A DNA stretch of 64,000 nucleotides, from the NCBI RefSeq assembly GCF_027922425.1, contig NZ_BSFQ01000003.1, positions 186,001 to 250,000 of the forward strand, given 5' to 3'. The stretch comes from Pseudonocardia halophobica. Lineage in GTDB: Bacteria > Actinomycetota > Actinomycetes > Mycobacteriales > Pseudonocardiaceae. Shown here piece by piece: positions 8,113-16,828 of this stretch; the stretch's first letter is position 1, and the number at the start of each line of letters is the position of its first letter. The translations under genes and the position numbers were made by a program. The notes beneath the pieces are model-generated. The model saw only the letters and a program-made list of their open reading frames with translations. It was not told where the DNA came from and did not search any database.

Positions 8113-8508
8113 TCACGAGCCGACGAGCTCGGCGCGCATGGCCGAGGCGCTGCCCACCACCAGCATCAGCAGGGTCCCCATCGGACCCTCCGCCAGGCCG
8201 GCCGCGGGAAAGGCGTAGCGGAGCGTGACGTCCCAGCCGTTCTCGCCGCGCACGACCCGCGGCGTGCCGAACAGCCCCTCGCCCACGCCGAGGGCGACGC
8301 GGGTGGGGACGTCCGTCGCCGGGTCCGCGGACACCGGCAGGTCCCATGCCACGACGCAGGTCAGGTTGAGGACGGGCAGCCCCTCCTCCAGCTCGGTGCC
8401 CTGCACCACGCACAGCACGCCGCCGTGGGCGAAGGTGAGCGCGCCGTCCTCGCCGACCTCGACGTCGTGGTAGCGCTCCAGTGCCCTGCGGGCGATCTCC
8501 AGGCTCAC
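8113..8508 (-). CDS. conserved actinobacterial protein next to uppS (YbjN / type III chaperone-like fold possible)
   Basis: 131 aa from a GTG at 8508 that overlaps the uppS stop (GTGA). The start [18 protein letters not shown], the strand pairs ([32 protein letters not shown]) and the C-terminal helix ([18 protein letters not shown]) suggest a small alpha/beta protein of the YbjN or secretion-chaperone-like type. In mycobacteria a gene of unknown function of similar size (Rv2360c, from memory) sits in the same place. Its function is unknown; coupling to uppS suggests an envelope or isoprenoid link, which is inference only. Confidence 0.75.
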   Translation of the reverse strand: MSLEIARRALERYHDVEVGEDGALTFAHGGVLCVVQGTELEEGLPVLNLTCVVAWDLPVSADPATDVPTRVALGVGEGLFGTPRVVRGENGWDVTLRYAFPAAGLAEGPMGTLLMLVVGSASAMRAELVGS

Positions 8509-9302
8509 GAGGACCCCGCCTTGTCGATCGCCCCGCCGAACCGGCGGTCCCGCCTCGCGTAGATCTCGATCGCCTCCCAGATGTGCCGGCGGTCGAAGTC
8601 GGGGAAGAGCGTGTCGAGGAAGACCATCTCGGCGTAGGCGCTCTGCCACAACAGGAAGTTCGACGTCCGCTGCTCGCCGCTCGACCGCACGAACAGGTCG
8701 ACGTCGGGCATGTCCGGCTCGTCGAGGTACTTCGCGATCGTCCGCTCGTCGATCTTGTCCGGCCTGATCTTCCCGGCCTGGACCTGCCGCGCGATCTGCT
8801 GCACCGCGTCGGCGATCTCCGCCCGCCCCCCGTAGTTCACGCACATGGTCAGCGTCAGCACGTCGTTGTGCCTCGTCTTCTCCTCGGCGACCTCGAGCTC
8901 CCTGATCACCGACCGCCACAGCCGCGGCCGCCGCCCGGCCCACCGGACCCGGACGCCCATGCCGTGCATCTCGTCCACCCGGCGGCGGATGACGTCCCGG
9001 TTGAAGCCCATGAGGAACCGCACCTCGTCCGGGCTGCGCTTCCAGTTCTCGGTGGAGAAGGCGTAGGCGGACAGCCACTTCACGCCGATGTCGATGCAAC
9101 CCCGCGCGACGTCCATGAGCGAGGCCTCGCCGCGGCGGTGCCCCTCGATCCGGGGCAGGCCGCGGGCGTTGGCCCAGCGGCCGTTGCCGTCCATGACCAG
9201 GGCGACGTGGTTCGGGACCAGCTCCGGCGGGATCGCCGGCGGCCGGGCTCCCGACGGGTGCGGCGGCGGGGGCTGGAAGGGCCCAGGAGTCGGCACGGCC
9301 AC
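8505..9302 (-). CDS. uppS: isoprenyl (decaprenyl/undecaprenyl) diphosphate synthase
   Basis: 265 aa from a GTG at 9302. A proline-rich N-terminus (about 30 residues) precedes the cis-prenyltransferase core. [14 protein letters not shown] carries the catalytic Asp (about residue 38), [11 protein letters not shown] follows, and the C-terminal [24 protein letters not shown] holds the conserved RxSGExRxSNFLLWQ block. It extends allylic diphosphates by cis-condensation of IPP to make the lipid carrier for peptidoglycan and arabinogalactan. The longer upstream reading frame is a shadow of the divergent membrane gene. Coupled to the 8113-8508 gene. Confidence 0.96.
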   Translation of the reverse strand: MAVPTPGPFQPPPPHPSGARPPAIPPELVPNHVALVMDGNGRWANARGLPRIEGHRRGEASLMDVARGCIDIGVKWLSAYAFSTENWKRSPDEVRFLMGFNRDVIRRRVDEMHGMGVRVRWAGRRPRLWRSVIRELEVAEEKTRHNDVLTLTMCVNYGGRAEIADAVQQIARQVQAGKIRPDKIDERTIAKYLDEPDMPDVDLFVRSSGEQRTSNFLLWQSAYAEMVFLDTLFPDFDRRHIWEAIEIYARRDRRFGGAIDKAGSS

Positions 9303-9359
9303 GGAGCCTACGTCCGCCGTCCCTGGACGCCGGGGCCCGGTCTGGAGTAGGCACTGCAC

Positions 9360-10253
9360 ATGGGGGCCTGGTTCACGAACACGATCGTCGCGACCGGGCG
9401 CCTGCCCTTGTTCTGCTTCCTCTGCGCGTTCCTCGTCGCGTTCCTCTTCATCCGGTTCAGCGTGCGGATGATCCGTGCCCAGGTGTCGTGGTGGCCGGGC
9501 AACGTGACGCCGGGTGGGCTGCACATCCACCACGTGATGTTCGGGATGGTCATGATGCTGGTCGCGGGCTTCGGCCTGATCGCGCTGGCCGAGGTGAGCA
9601 CGCCCGTCCCGAACGTCGTCCTGGCGAGCCTGTTCGGGATCGGCTCGGCACTGGTGCTCGACGAGTTCGCGCTGATCCTGCACCTGTCCGACGTCTACTG
9701 GAGCACCCAGGGCCGCAGCTCGATCGACGCCGTGTTCGTCGCCGTCACGATCACCGGGCTGTTCCTGTGCGGGCTGCACCCCCTCGGGTTCGACGACGAC
9801 CTCGTCGGAGTGACCTCGACCGACGCCGTCGAGGTCGTCCTCACGCTCGTCTTCTTCGCGCTGCAGCTGGTCCTGGTGGTGATCACCCTGGCCAAGGGCA
9901 AGCTGTGGACGGGTCTGCTCGGCCTGTTCCTCACGCCGCTGCTGCTCTTCACCGCCGTCCGGCTGGCCCGGCCGGGCTCGCCCTGGGCACGCTGGCGGTA
10001 CCTGTCGCGGCCGAAGAAGATGGAGCGCGCGGTGCGCCGCGAGAAGAAGTACCGGGTGCCGGTCGTCCGGGCCAAGATCGCGGTCCAGGAGGCGATCGCG
10101 GGCCGCTTCGACGCCGACCCGGAGCAGCGCCACGCCGTGACCGAGGCCGCGCACCGGGAGGCGGAGCGGGCGGCGCTCGACGCGGCCGAGGCGGTCCGGC
10201 GCGCGGGCCCGATCGGGGCGCCGCGCACCGCCGATCAGCCGGAGCCCGTCTGA
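9360..10253 (+). CDS. integral membrane protein of unknown function with an HIHH motif
   Basis: 297 aa. About six hydrophobic segments fill residues 10-200 ([107 protein letters not shown]). Then comes a basic, helical cytosolic tail ([18 protein letters not shown]...[18 protein letters not shown]). A conserved-looking GGLHIHH lies at the start of the second segment, with a [14 protein letters not shown] stretch later; the His and acidic residues could bind a metal or act catalytically in the membrane. No family name is certain. It is divergent from uppS. Confidence 0.8.
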   Translation: MGAWFTNTIVATGRLPLFCFLCAFLVAFLFIRFSVRMIRAQVSWWPGNVTPGGLHIHHVMFGMVMMLVAGFGLIALAEVSTPVPNVVLASLFGIGSALVLDEFALILHLSDVYWSTQGRSSIDAVFVAVTITGLFLCGLHPLGFDDDLVGVTSTDAVEVVLTLVFFALQLVLVVITLAKGKLWTGLLGLFLTPLLLFTAVRLARPGSPWARWRYLSRPKKMERAVRREKKYRVPVVRAKIAVQEAIAGRFDADPEQRHAVTEAAHREAERAALDAAEAVRRAGPIGAPRTADQPEPV

Positions 10254-10259
10254 CGCCGG

Positions 10260-10886
10260 TCAGCCGGCCACGCGGGGCAGGTTCCACCCCTGCCACACCG
10301 CGACCAGCCGCAGCACGACCGTGACGACGGCGCCGAGGGCCAGCACCAGCACCCGCGGTGCCCCGTAGCGCAGCCCCACCGCCGTCACGCCGGCACCGGC
10401 CAGGGCGGCGACCGCGTAGACGTCCGAGCGCAGGACCAGCGGCACCCCGCCCAGCAGGACGTCCCGGATCACGCCGCCGCCGACCCCGGACACCGTCCCG
10501 AGCAGTGCCGCGAGCAGCGGGGACATCCGGTGGTCGATCGCCTTCGCCGCCCCGACCACCGCGAACAACGCGAGTGCGGCCGCGTCGAGCGGGATGAGGA
10601 CGTCGCGCGGGACGTCCCGCACGGTGGTGTAGAGCAGCACCACCACGGCCCCGCCGGCGAACGCGGTGATCGGGTAGGCGAGGTCGCAGAACACCGCCGG
10701 CGGGGTGTCGCCGAGCAGCAGGTCACGGATGATCCCGCCGCCCACCGCCGTCACGAAGGCGATGACGAGGACGCCGAAGACGTCCAGCCCCGCCGCGGCG
10801 GCGGTGAGCCCGCCCTGCAACGCGAACAGCGCGGTCCCGGCCAGGTCGACCGTGCGGAGCAGGTGGGCGGGGCGGAGGCGGCGCAC
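10260..10886 (-). CDS. trimeric intracellular cation channel (TRIC/UPF0126, YadS-like) protein
   Basis: 208 aa with seven hydrophobic segments arranged as two repeats: FALQGGLTAAAAGLDVFGV...GGGIIRDLLLGDTPP and FAVVGAAKAIDHRMSPLLA...GGGVIRDVLLGGVPL. The duplicated GGG-x-I-R-D-x-L-L-G motif is the signature of the bacterial TRIC channel family in the cytoplasmic membrane (K+ or general cation conductance). It is convergent with the membrane gene ending at 10253. Confidence 0.92.
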   Translation of the reverse strand: MRRLRPAHLLRTVDLAGTALFALQGGLTAAAAGLDVFGVLVIAFVTAVGGGIIRDLLLGDTPPAVFCDLAYPITAFAGGAVVVLLYTTVRDVPRDVLIPLDAAALALFAVVGAAKAIDHRMSPLLAALLGTVSGVGGGVIRDVLLGGVPLVLRSDVYAVAALAGAGVTAVGLRYGAPRVLVLALGAVVTVVLRLVAVWQGWNLPRVAG

Positions 10887-11059
10887 GATCGTCTCCGTCC
10901 TTCGACGAACGAGCAGAGCAACGGACTGAGGCGGATCACCCTAGCCGTGAGCTCTGTCAGCACGCGGAGCGACCGCTCGGCGTCGGCGCGTGTACGTAGT
11001 TCCCGCCCCTTCGGGCTCCCCCGGGTAGCACCCGAGTGCCCGATACCGAGCGTCATCAC

Positions 11060-12613
11060 ATGGCTACACGGCTGGCGAACTCACAGAAGATCGATCTCGG
11101 TGCTCCGGCCGCGGAGCGGGACATCACCCGAGGACTCGAGCACTACTTCGTCGAGTCGGGCGTCTTCCGACGGGTCCTGTCCGGCGAGACGACCGTCATT
11201 CTCGGAAATCGCGGAGCCGGAAAGAGCGCGATCTTCCAGATGCTGGCGCGGCGGAGCAGGGCCGCCGGCCACAAAGTGATCGAACTGTCGCCCGATGACT
11301 ATTCGTACGAGATGCTCGGCGAAGCCATGCATTCCGAGAAGGCGGGGTCGTGGGCCAAGCACGGAGCATATGCAGCCGCGTGGAAGTACATGCTGTACGT
11401 GCAGGTGATGAAGGAGATCTGCACGAAGCAGGTGCGGTCGAAGAACGCGTCCGAGGCGGCCATCCGCAAGTACATCCGGGACAACCACCATCACCCGGGC
11501 ATGGGGAAGCTCTGGGCCCTGATCTCCTACCTCAAGCGACTCGAGGGGATCAAGATCGGCAACGTCGAGGGCTCGATCAAGATGCGGGAGCTCGAGAAGC
11601 TGTACAAGGTGGACGAGCTGCGCCCCCTCCTCCCGCACCTCAGGAACGCCCTCACCGAACAGCGGGTGATCGTCATCATCGACGAGCTCGACAAGGGCTG
11701 GGACGCGTCGGAGGATGCGCGGGCGTTCATATCCGGCCTGTTCCAGGCCTGCATCACGCTGAACCAGCTCTCACCGAACCTGCGCACCTACGTCTCGCTG
11801 CGCCAGGAACTCTACGAGAACACGCCGGCCCTGTACGAGGACGCCCAGAAGTACCGCGACCTGGTCGAGACGGTGTCCTGGAACGAGCAGGGCCTGCAGA
11901 GCCTCATCGCCCGGAGGATCAGACACAGCCTGCCGAGGCTCGCGACCGCCTCGGACCAGGAATGCTGGAACGTACTGTTCGACGAGAACCTCCACTACCG
12001 TCGCGGCAACTCCTTCGGCTACATGGTGAGCCGCACCCTCCACCGCCCCCGCGAGATGATCCTCTTCTGCGCCCAGGCGTTGCAGACGGCCGAAGAGACC
12101 AGCGCGGCGCTGCCGCTCAACTACAGGACCATCGCGGCCGCGGAGTCGGACTACTCCCATGGCAGAACCCATGACGTCGCCGCCGAACAGCGCTTCCAGT
12201 ACCGCGACATCCTCAGCGTGTTCGAGGCGTTCCGCGGAAGGACCACCAGCTTCGACCGCGAGGCTCTCGAGTGGCTCATGCTCGAGATCATCTCTGGCGA
12301 GGTGTCCGTACGACCGGCCGCACGAGCATGGCTCTCCGGCTACGACGAGAACTCCCTGATCGAGGTCCTGTGGAGAGTCGGCTTCCTCCAGGCCCAGATG
12401 GTCGGCGGAATCCGAGCGGGACGGCGTAGTGGCAGCTCCTACGTCGCGTTTCACGAGAGTCCCGCCCTCGACCTGCGCAACGTCCGCCGTTTCCAGGTGC
12501 ACCCCATGTTCCGCGCCTACCTCGGCATGAAGGAGGGCCGCGGGCGAAGCCGGGGGCAGGACCCGCAGACCGACACCGACGTCGAGCCGGAGGCGGTCGG
12601 AGCCGCGGAGTGA
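11060..12613 (+). CDS. lone P-loop ATPase (Sll1717-like), possible defence or accessory gene
   Basis: 517 aa from the ATG at 11060; a GTG at 11036 would add 8 residues. Walker A is GNRGAGKS (about residues 49-56) and Walker B is VIVIIDELDKGWD (about 203-215). The DELDKGWD sequence and the C-terminal winged-helix-like part (LIEVLWRVGFLQA...VHPMFRAYLGMKE) match what I know of the Sll1717-type P-loop ATPases. The tail is acidic and disordered. The gene lies between the uppS/TRIC group and recO, which are close neighbours in mycobacteria. It also has lower GC and more A/T-ending codons than its surroundings, which suggests transfer. Its role is unknown; a stand-alone antiviral or stress NTPase is a guess. 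Confidence 0.82.
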   Translation: MATRLANSQKIDLGAPAAERDITRGLEHYFVESGVFRRVLSGETTVILGNRGAGKSAIFQMLARRSRAAGHKVIELSPDDYSYEMLGEAMHSEKAGSWAKHGAYAAAWKYMLYVQVMKEICTKQVRSKNASEAAIRKYIRDNHHHPGMGKLWALISYLKRLEGIKIGNVEGSIKMRELEKLYKVDELRPLLPHLRNALTEQRVIVIIDELDKGWDASEDARAFISGLFQACITLNQLSPNLRTYVSLRQELYENTPALYEDAQKYRDLVETVSWNEQGLQSLIARRIRHSLPRLATASDQECWNVLFDENLHYRRGNSFGYMVSRTLHRPREMILFCAQALQTAEETSAALPLNYRTIAAAESDYSHGRTHDVAAEQRFQYRDILSVFEAFRGRTTSFDREALEWLMLEIISGEVSVRPAARAWLSGYDENSLIEVLWRVGFLQAQMVGGIRAGRRSGSSYVAFHESPALDLRNVRRFQVHPMFRAYLGMKEGRGRSRGQDPQTDTDVEPEAVGAAE

Positions 12614-12682
12614 CGGACCCGACGGATCCCGCCGTGGGCCCGAGCACCACTCCTGATCCGACCCGACGTCAGGTCGGCGGAT

Positions 12683-13474
12683 TCAGGCGATCGGGGTCGC
12701 CCCCGGCGCGGCGGCGGCGGTGGGGTCGCCGCGGCGCTCGACGAAGGGCAGGGAGCGGAGCTGGCGCTCGAGGTGCCACTGCAGGTGCGCGGCGACCAGG
12801 CCGGAGGTGTCGCGGCGGGTAGGGGCCTCGGCGGCGTCGGTGACCTCCCAGTCGCCGTGCAGCAGGGCGTCGAGCAGGTCGAACACGGCCGGGCCGGGGA
12901 GGACCGAGCCGGGCGGGCGGCACACCTCGCACACCGCGCCGCCGCCCGCGACGCTGAACGCCCGGTGCGGCCCCGGCGAGGCGCACTTTGCGCACTCGGT
13001 GATCGCCGGCGCCCAGCCGGCGTGGCTCATCGCGCGGAGCAGGAAGGCGTCGAGGATCAGCGAGGCGTCCCGTTCGCGCCCTGCGAGCGCCCGGATCGCC
13101 CCCACGAGCAGCAGGTAGACGCGCAGGGTCTCGCCACTCTGCCCACTGCCCTCCTCGGACACGAGCCGGTCGGCCGTCTCGAGCATCGCGCAGCCCGCGG
13201 TGTAGCGGGAGTAGTCGGAGACGACGCCGGTGCCGAAGGCGTCGAGCGTCTGGCACTGTGTGATCACGTCGAGGCTGCGGCCGGTGTAGCACTGCACGTC
13301 GACGTGGTTGAACGGCTCGAGCCGCGCGCCCCACCGCGACCGGGTGCGGCGCACGCCCTTCGCGACCGCCCGGATCTTGCCGTAGCGCCGGGTCAGCAGC
13401 GTGACGATCCGGTCAGCCTCACCCAGCTTCTGCACGCGCAGCACCACACCGGTGTCGCGGTACAGGGTGCTCAC
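12683..13474 (-). CDS. recO: DNA repair protein RecO
   Basis: 263 aa with a GTG start (VSTLYRDTGVVLRVQKLGEADRIVTLLTRRYGKI). An OB-fold N-terminal domain is followed by a helical domain. A zinc-finger-like CAKC ... CEVC pair (CAKCASPGPHRAF ... AVCEVCRPPG) is complete. RecO loads RecA at SSB-coated gaps in the RecFOR pathway. A disordered A/P/T tail closes the protein. It keeps its mycobacterial position between uppS and era, with inserted genes on both sides. Confidence 0.95.
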   Translation of the reverse strand: MSTLYRDTGVVLRVQKLGEADRIVTLLTRRYGKIRAVAKGVRRTRSRWGARLEPFNHVDVQCYTGRSLDVITQCQTLDAFGTGVVSDYSRYTAGCAMLETADRLVSEEGSGQSGETLRVYLLLVGAIRALAGRERDASLILDAFLLRAMSHAGWAPAITECAKCASPGPHRAFSVAGGGAVCEVCRPPGSVLPGPAVFDLLDALLHGDWEVTDAAEAPTRRDTSGLVAAHLQWHLERQLRSLPFVERRGDPTAAAAPGATPIA

Positions 13475-13615
13475 CGGGGAAGCCTACGACCTCCGCCGCG
13501 CACCCACGCCGCGACCGGCCGATTGACCACCCTGCGCCGCACGAGGATCATCGAGGTCCCCGGTGGGCGGTCCGGGCGAGCGGCACGGCCCGACGCGGCC
13601 GGACGAGGGGGACCC

Positions 13616-13924
13616 ATGACCGTCATCGTCATCACCACCCTGCACGGCGTGACCGCCGACGGGCTCCGCGAGGCCAACCGCACCCAGGACGCCACGATGC
13701 AGCGGATCGTCGAGGACGCGAGGTCCAAGGGCTGCCGGCACCACGTGTTCGCCGAGGCGGAGGACGGCAGCGTCGTGGTGTTCGACGAGTGGACCAGCCG
13801 TGAGGACTTCGAGTCGTTCTTCGGCGGGCAACGGGAGATCCCGGACGTCATGCGCGCCGCCGGTGCCAGCGCGACACCGACGGCCGCCAGCTACACGATC
13901 ATCGAGACCACCGACAGCTACTGA
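13616..13924 (+). CDS. small dimeric alpha/beta-barrel-like protein, paralogue 1
   Basis: 102 aa from the ATG at 13616, with GAGGGGGAC upstream. It has a ferredoxin-like strand-helix pattern: MTVIVITTLHGVTADGLREA, RIVEDARSKGCRHHVFAEAE, SVVVFDEWTSREDFESFF, and a C-terminal SYTIIETTDSY. DEW followed by S/T-R-E is typical of the ABM-like barrel proteins. About half its residues match the next gene, with no gap in the alignment. Each copy has its own ribosome site, so they may form a heterodimer. No catalytic role can be assigned. Confidence 0.8.
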   Translation: MTVIVITTLHGVTADGLREANRTQDATMQRIVEDARSKGCRHHVFAEAEDGSVVVFDEWTSREDFESFFGGQREIPDVMRAAGASATPTAASYTIIETTDSY

Positions 13925-14066
13925 GCCGGCCCGACGGGTCGACCGCGAGGGGCCGATGGACCCTGGACCGCCCCTCCCGCCGCGAGGACCGTGTGCGCCC
14001 CGCCGCCCCGGCTGCACGACGGTGGAGCGACGGGAGACACGGACAGATCCCGATCGGGAGGGCAGC

Positions 14067-14375
14067 ATGAGCGTCGTCGTCATGATCACGTTGCCGGGCG
14101 TCCGCGAGGACCGGCTCCTGGAGGTGAACCGCTCCCACGAGGCCGCGATGAAGCGGATCATCGAGGACGCGCAGGCGAAGGGGGCGGTCCACCACGCGTT
14201 CTCCGTCACGGAGGACGGCGCGTGCGTCGTGATCGACGAGTGGAGCTCCCGCGAGGCGTTCGACGAGTTCTTCGCCGCGCAGCAGGAGATCCCGGAGATC
14301 ATGCGCGAGTCGGGGGCCACGGGATCGCCGGCGATCACGAGCTACCGGCTCCTGGAGACCTCCGACCGGTTCTGA
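14067..14375 (+). CDS. small dimeric alpha/beta-barrel-like protein, paralogue 2
   Basis: 102 aa from the ATG at 14067, with CGGGAGGGC upstream. It is the same length as the gene at 13616 and shares its blocks (HHAFSVTEDG, DEWSSREAF, QEIPEIM, SYRLLETSDRF). The 140-bp spacer and separate ribosome sites point to a tandem duplication with later divergence. It is convergent with the class II amidotransferase gene, whose stop is 15 bp away. Confidence 0.8.
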   Translation: MSVVVMITLPGVREDRLLEVNRSHEAAMKRIIEDAQAKGAVHHAFSVTEDGACVVIDEWSSREAFDEFFAAQQEIPEIMRESGATGSPAITSYRLLETSDRF

Positions 14376-14390
14376 TCCCTGCTCCGACCC

Positions 14391-15224
14391 CTACGACGGG
14401 GGTTGCGGCCGGAAGGGCTGCTCGACGTCCGGTCCCTTTTGCAGCACGAGCGCCGTCGACGGCGGCACCTCGTGCCACAGGCCCGGCAGGTCGGTCAGCG
14501 GCTCGGAGACGACCGCCCGGGAGTCCTCGGAGAAGTGCTGCCAGCGCTCGTCCTCGGGGTAGAGCCGGCGCAGCGCGTCGACCTCGCTGCTCACGTACAG
14601 GGTGTTGACGACGGGGCCGCTGGCGTACCGGACGGCGTAGAGCCGCTCGCCGTCGGCGACCCCGACCGTCATCTGCAGCGGGTGCTCGGAGCCGGCGGCG
14701 TGGCCCGCGGCCTCGACGTAGCCGGCCATCCGCTCGAGCGCGGGCAGCGGCTCCTCCTCCAGCCCGAACGTGAGCGCGAGGTGGAAGAGGACCTCCGAGT
14801 CCGTGCTGCCCTGGACGTTGTCGAAGAGATCGGGCCGGACGGCGAAGAGCAGGTCCCGGCGCAGCTGGGCCCACCGGTCGACGAAGCCGTTGTGGACGAA
14901 GATCCAGTTGCGGTACCGGAAGGGATGGCAGTTGGTCTGCTGCACGGGTGTGCCGGTGGCCGCGCGGACGTGCGCGAGGAACAGCCCGGACTGCACGACG
15001 CCCGCGATCTCGCGCAGGTTCCGGTCGCCCCAGGCCGGCGACTCGCTGCGGTACAGCGCGGCGTCCCGTCCCTTCCCGTACCAGCCGAGCCCGAAGCCGT
15101 CGCCGTTCGCGATGGCGCTGTCCGGGGCGGCGCGCCGGCTCTGCTCGATCAGCGAGTGCCGGGTGTCGTAGATCAGTTCCTTCGGCTCGATGGGGTTGCC
15201 GTAGTAGCCCAGCCACCGGCACAT
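14391..15224 (-). CDS. class II glutamine amidotransferase
   Basis: 277 aa from the ATG at 15224, so Cys2 (MCRWLGYYG) becomes the N-terminal nucleophile after Met removal. Further Ntn-hydrolase features are the GDGFGLGWY loop, LAHVRAATG, NCHPF and FVHNGFVD. It is a stand-alone glutaminase domain like EgtC or YafJ-type proteins, with no synthetase domain fused. No ergothioneine genes flank it, so I do not call it egtC. The likely role is ammonia delivery or gamma-glutamyl hydrolysis. Confidence 0.88.
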   Translation of the reverse strand: MCRWLGYYGNPIEPKELIYDTRHSLIEQSRRAAPDSAIANGDGFGLGWYGKGRDAALYRSESPAWGDRNLREIAGVVQSGLFLAHVRAATGTPVQQTNCHPFRYRNWIFVHNGFVDRWAQLRRDLLFAVRPDLFDNVQGSTDSEVLFHLALTFGLEEEPLPALERMAGYVEAAGHAAGSEHPLQMTVGVADGERLYAVRYASGPVVNTLYVSSEVDALRRLYPEDERWQHFSEDSRAVVSEPLTDLPGLWHEVPPSTALVLQKGPDVEQPFRPQPPS

Positions 15225-15299
15225 CGGCGCCTCCCTGGTCGCGTCCGCGTCAGGCTGACGTACCCGGTGCGCCCGGGACCTCACCCCGGCGGGACGACC

Positions 15300-15327
15300 T
15301 TGACAGTCGCCGGCGCAGAAGTAAGGG
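15300..15327 (+). promoter_or_regulatory. probable sigma-70-type promoter of the HugZ-like gene
   Basis: TTGACA, a 16-bp spacer and TAAGGG give a plausible housekeeping promoter about 28 bp before the GTG start. The -10 overlaps TAAGGGTCACCTCA (15322-15335), an inverted repeat (TRAGG-N4-CCTYA) that resembles half of a DtxR/IdeR iron box. Iron control of this gene would make sense but is unproven. Confidence 0.45.
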
Positions 15328-15354
15328 TCACCTCAGTTCCTGCGGAGGTGACGG

Positions 15355-15864
15355 GTGGGCGAGCTGGAGGAGGTCCGGGCGCTGCTGTCCGGGCAACGGT
15401 CGGGGACGCTGGCGACGATCGGGTCCGCCCCGGGCCCGACGAGCACGTCGGCCGGCGCTGCGGCCGCGGGCCACCCGTTCGGGTCGGTGGTCGCCTACGC
15501 GCTCGACCACGACGGGTCACCGCTGCTGTGCCTGTCCGACCTCGCCGAGCACAGCCGGAATCTGGCGGCCGACCCGCGGGCGTCGCTGCTGGTGGCGGGG
15601 CCGGTCTCGACCGACGCGGACCCGCTGGCCGCGCCGCGGGTCACCCTCGTGGGCCGGGTGTGGGTGCTCCACGGCGACGAGCGCACCCGCGGCCTCGCCG
15701 CCTACCGCCGCGCCTTCCCCGACGCCGGGTACGTCGACTTCGCCGACTTCCAGCTCTACCGGCTCGAGGTCCGCACCATCCGCTACGTGGCCGGGTTCGG
15801 CCGGATGGCGTGGCTGGAACCGGATGAGCTCGAACCGGGTCAGAAGCCGAGCTTGCGCAGCTGA
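15355..15864 (+). CDS. pyridoxamine 5'-phosphate oxidase-like (HugZ-type) FMN split-barrel protein
   Basis: 169 aa from the GTG at 15355, with TGCGGAGGTGACG upstream. Split-barrel motifs: SGTLATIGSAPGPTS, FGSVVAYALDHDGSPLLCLSDLAEHSRNL, RASLLVAG, RVTLVGRV, FADFQLYRLEV. This is the FMN/heme-binding domain of the HugZ/HutZ family; the usual C-terminal DUF2470 domain is missing. Heme or flavin binding is inferred. Its 3' end overlaps the era 3' end by 25 bp on the opposite strand. Confidence 0.82.
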   Translation: MGELEEVRALLSGQRSGTLATIGSAPGPTSTSAGAAAAGHPFGSVVAYALDHDGSPLLCLSDLAEHSRNLAADPRASLLVAGPVSTDADPLAAPRVTLVGRVWVLHGDERTRGLAAYRRAFPDAGYVDFADFQLYRLEVRTIRYVAGFGRMAWLEPDELEPGQKPSLRS

Positions 15865-16766
15865 CGAGGGTCGCGCTGCCAGTCCTTCGCGACCGTGACG
15901 TGCAGGTCCAGGTAGATCTTGGTGCCGAGCAGCGCCTCGATCTGCTTCCGGGCGGCCGTGCCGACGTGCCGCAGCCGCTCGCCGCCGCGGCCGATCACGA
16001 TGCCCTTCTGGCTCTGCCGCTCCACGAAGATCGTGGCGTGCACGTCGAGCATGGGGTCGTCGGCGGGCCGGTCCTCGCGCTCGATCATCTCCTCGACCAC
16101 GACGGCGATCGAGTGCGGCAGCTCGTCCCGGACGCCCTCCAGGGCGGCCTCGCGGACCAGCTCGGCGACGAGGGTCTCCTCCGGCTCGTCCGTCAGCTCG
16201 CCGTCCGGGTACAGCGGCGGGCCCTCCGGCAGCTTCCCGACCAGCAGGTCCGCGAGCAGCTGCACCTGGTAGCCGCTCTTCGCCGAGCAGGGCACCACCT
16301 CGGCGAACTCCATCAGCTCGGTCAGCTGGGTGAGCCGCTCGGCGATCTGCTCGGGCTGTGCCTTGTCCGTCTTCGTGACGACGCCGACGACCGGCGTGCG
16401 GCCCGCGACGGACTTGAGCTCGTTGGCGATGAACTCGTCGCCCCGGCCGACCGGCTGGTCCGCCGGCACGCAGAACCCGACGACGTCGACCTCGGCCCAG
16501 GTTTCGCGCACGACGTCGTTGAGCCGGGAGCCGAGCAGGGTCCGCGGCTTGTGCAGGCCGGGGGTGTCGACCACGACGAGCTGGGCATCGGGCCGGTGCA
16601 CGATGCCGCGGATCGCGTGCCGCGTGGTCTGCGGGCGCGACGACGTGATCGCGATCTTCTGTCCGATCAGCGCGTTCGTCAGCGTGGACTTGCCCGCGTT
16701 GGGCCGGCCCACGAAGCAGGCGAAGCCGGACCGGAAGTCCTCCGGCCAGGACCCGAATGCGGTCAT
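15840..16766 (-). CDS. era: GTPase Era
   Basis: 308 aa from the ATG at 16766 (MTAFGSWPEDFRSGFACFVG). G1 is GRPNAGKS (residues 20-27), G3 is DTPG in VVVDTPGLHKPR, and G4 is TKTD. The C-terminal KH domain contains the RNA-binding GERLRHVGTAARK block (after IVIGRGG) and LDLHVTVAKDWQRD. Era binds the 3' end of 16S rRNA and helps 30S subunit maturation. The longer upstream reading frame overlaps a repeat hairpin and is not needed. Confidence 0.96.
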   Translation of the reverse strand: MTAFGSWPEDFRSGFACFVGRPNAGKSTLTNALIGQKIAITSSRPQTTRHAIRGIVHRPDAQLVVVDTPGLHKPRTLLGSRLNDVVRETWAEVDVVGFCVPADQPVGRGDEFIANELKSVAGRTPVVGVVTKTDKAQPEQIAERLTQLTELMEFAEVVPCSAKSGYQVQLLADLLVGKLPEGPPLYPDGELTDEPEETLVAELVREAALEGVRDELPHSIAVVVEEMIEREDRPADDPMLDVHATIFVERQSQKGIVIGRGGERLRHVGTAARKQIEALLGTKIYLDLHVTVAKDWQRDPRQLRKLGF

Positions 16767-16787
16767 GATGCCTCGCTTCGCTCGGGC

Positions 16788-16828
16788 CGTGAGTGGCAAT
16801 AGTCGCTATAGCGACCATCGCCACTCAC
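16788..16828. repeat. 42-nt hairpin (GTGAGTGGC family), copy B
   Basis: CGTGAGTGGCAATAGTCGC ... GCGACCATCGCCACTCAC with a TATA loop; two mismatches relative to copy A. It overlaps the TGA stop of lhgO (16825-16827), so the repeat arm supplies the stop codon. It lies between two same-strand genes (lhgO and era), where it could end lhgO transcription. Confidence 0.88.

Noticed and set aside
10887..11059. Attachment site or integrase remnant beside the lone P-loop ATPase
   Set aside because: No tRNA end, direct repeat pair or integrase fragment is visible on either side.
14391..15224. egtC of an ergothioneine cluster
   Set aside because: The class II amidotransferase core fits, but no egtB, egtD or egtA is adjacent, so the specific name is not supported.
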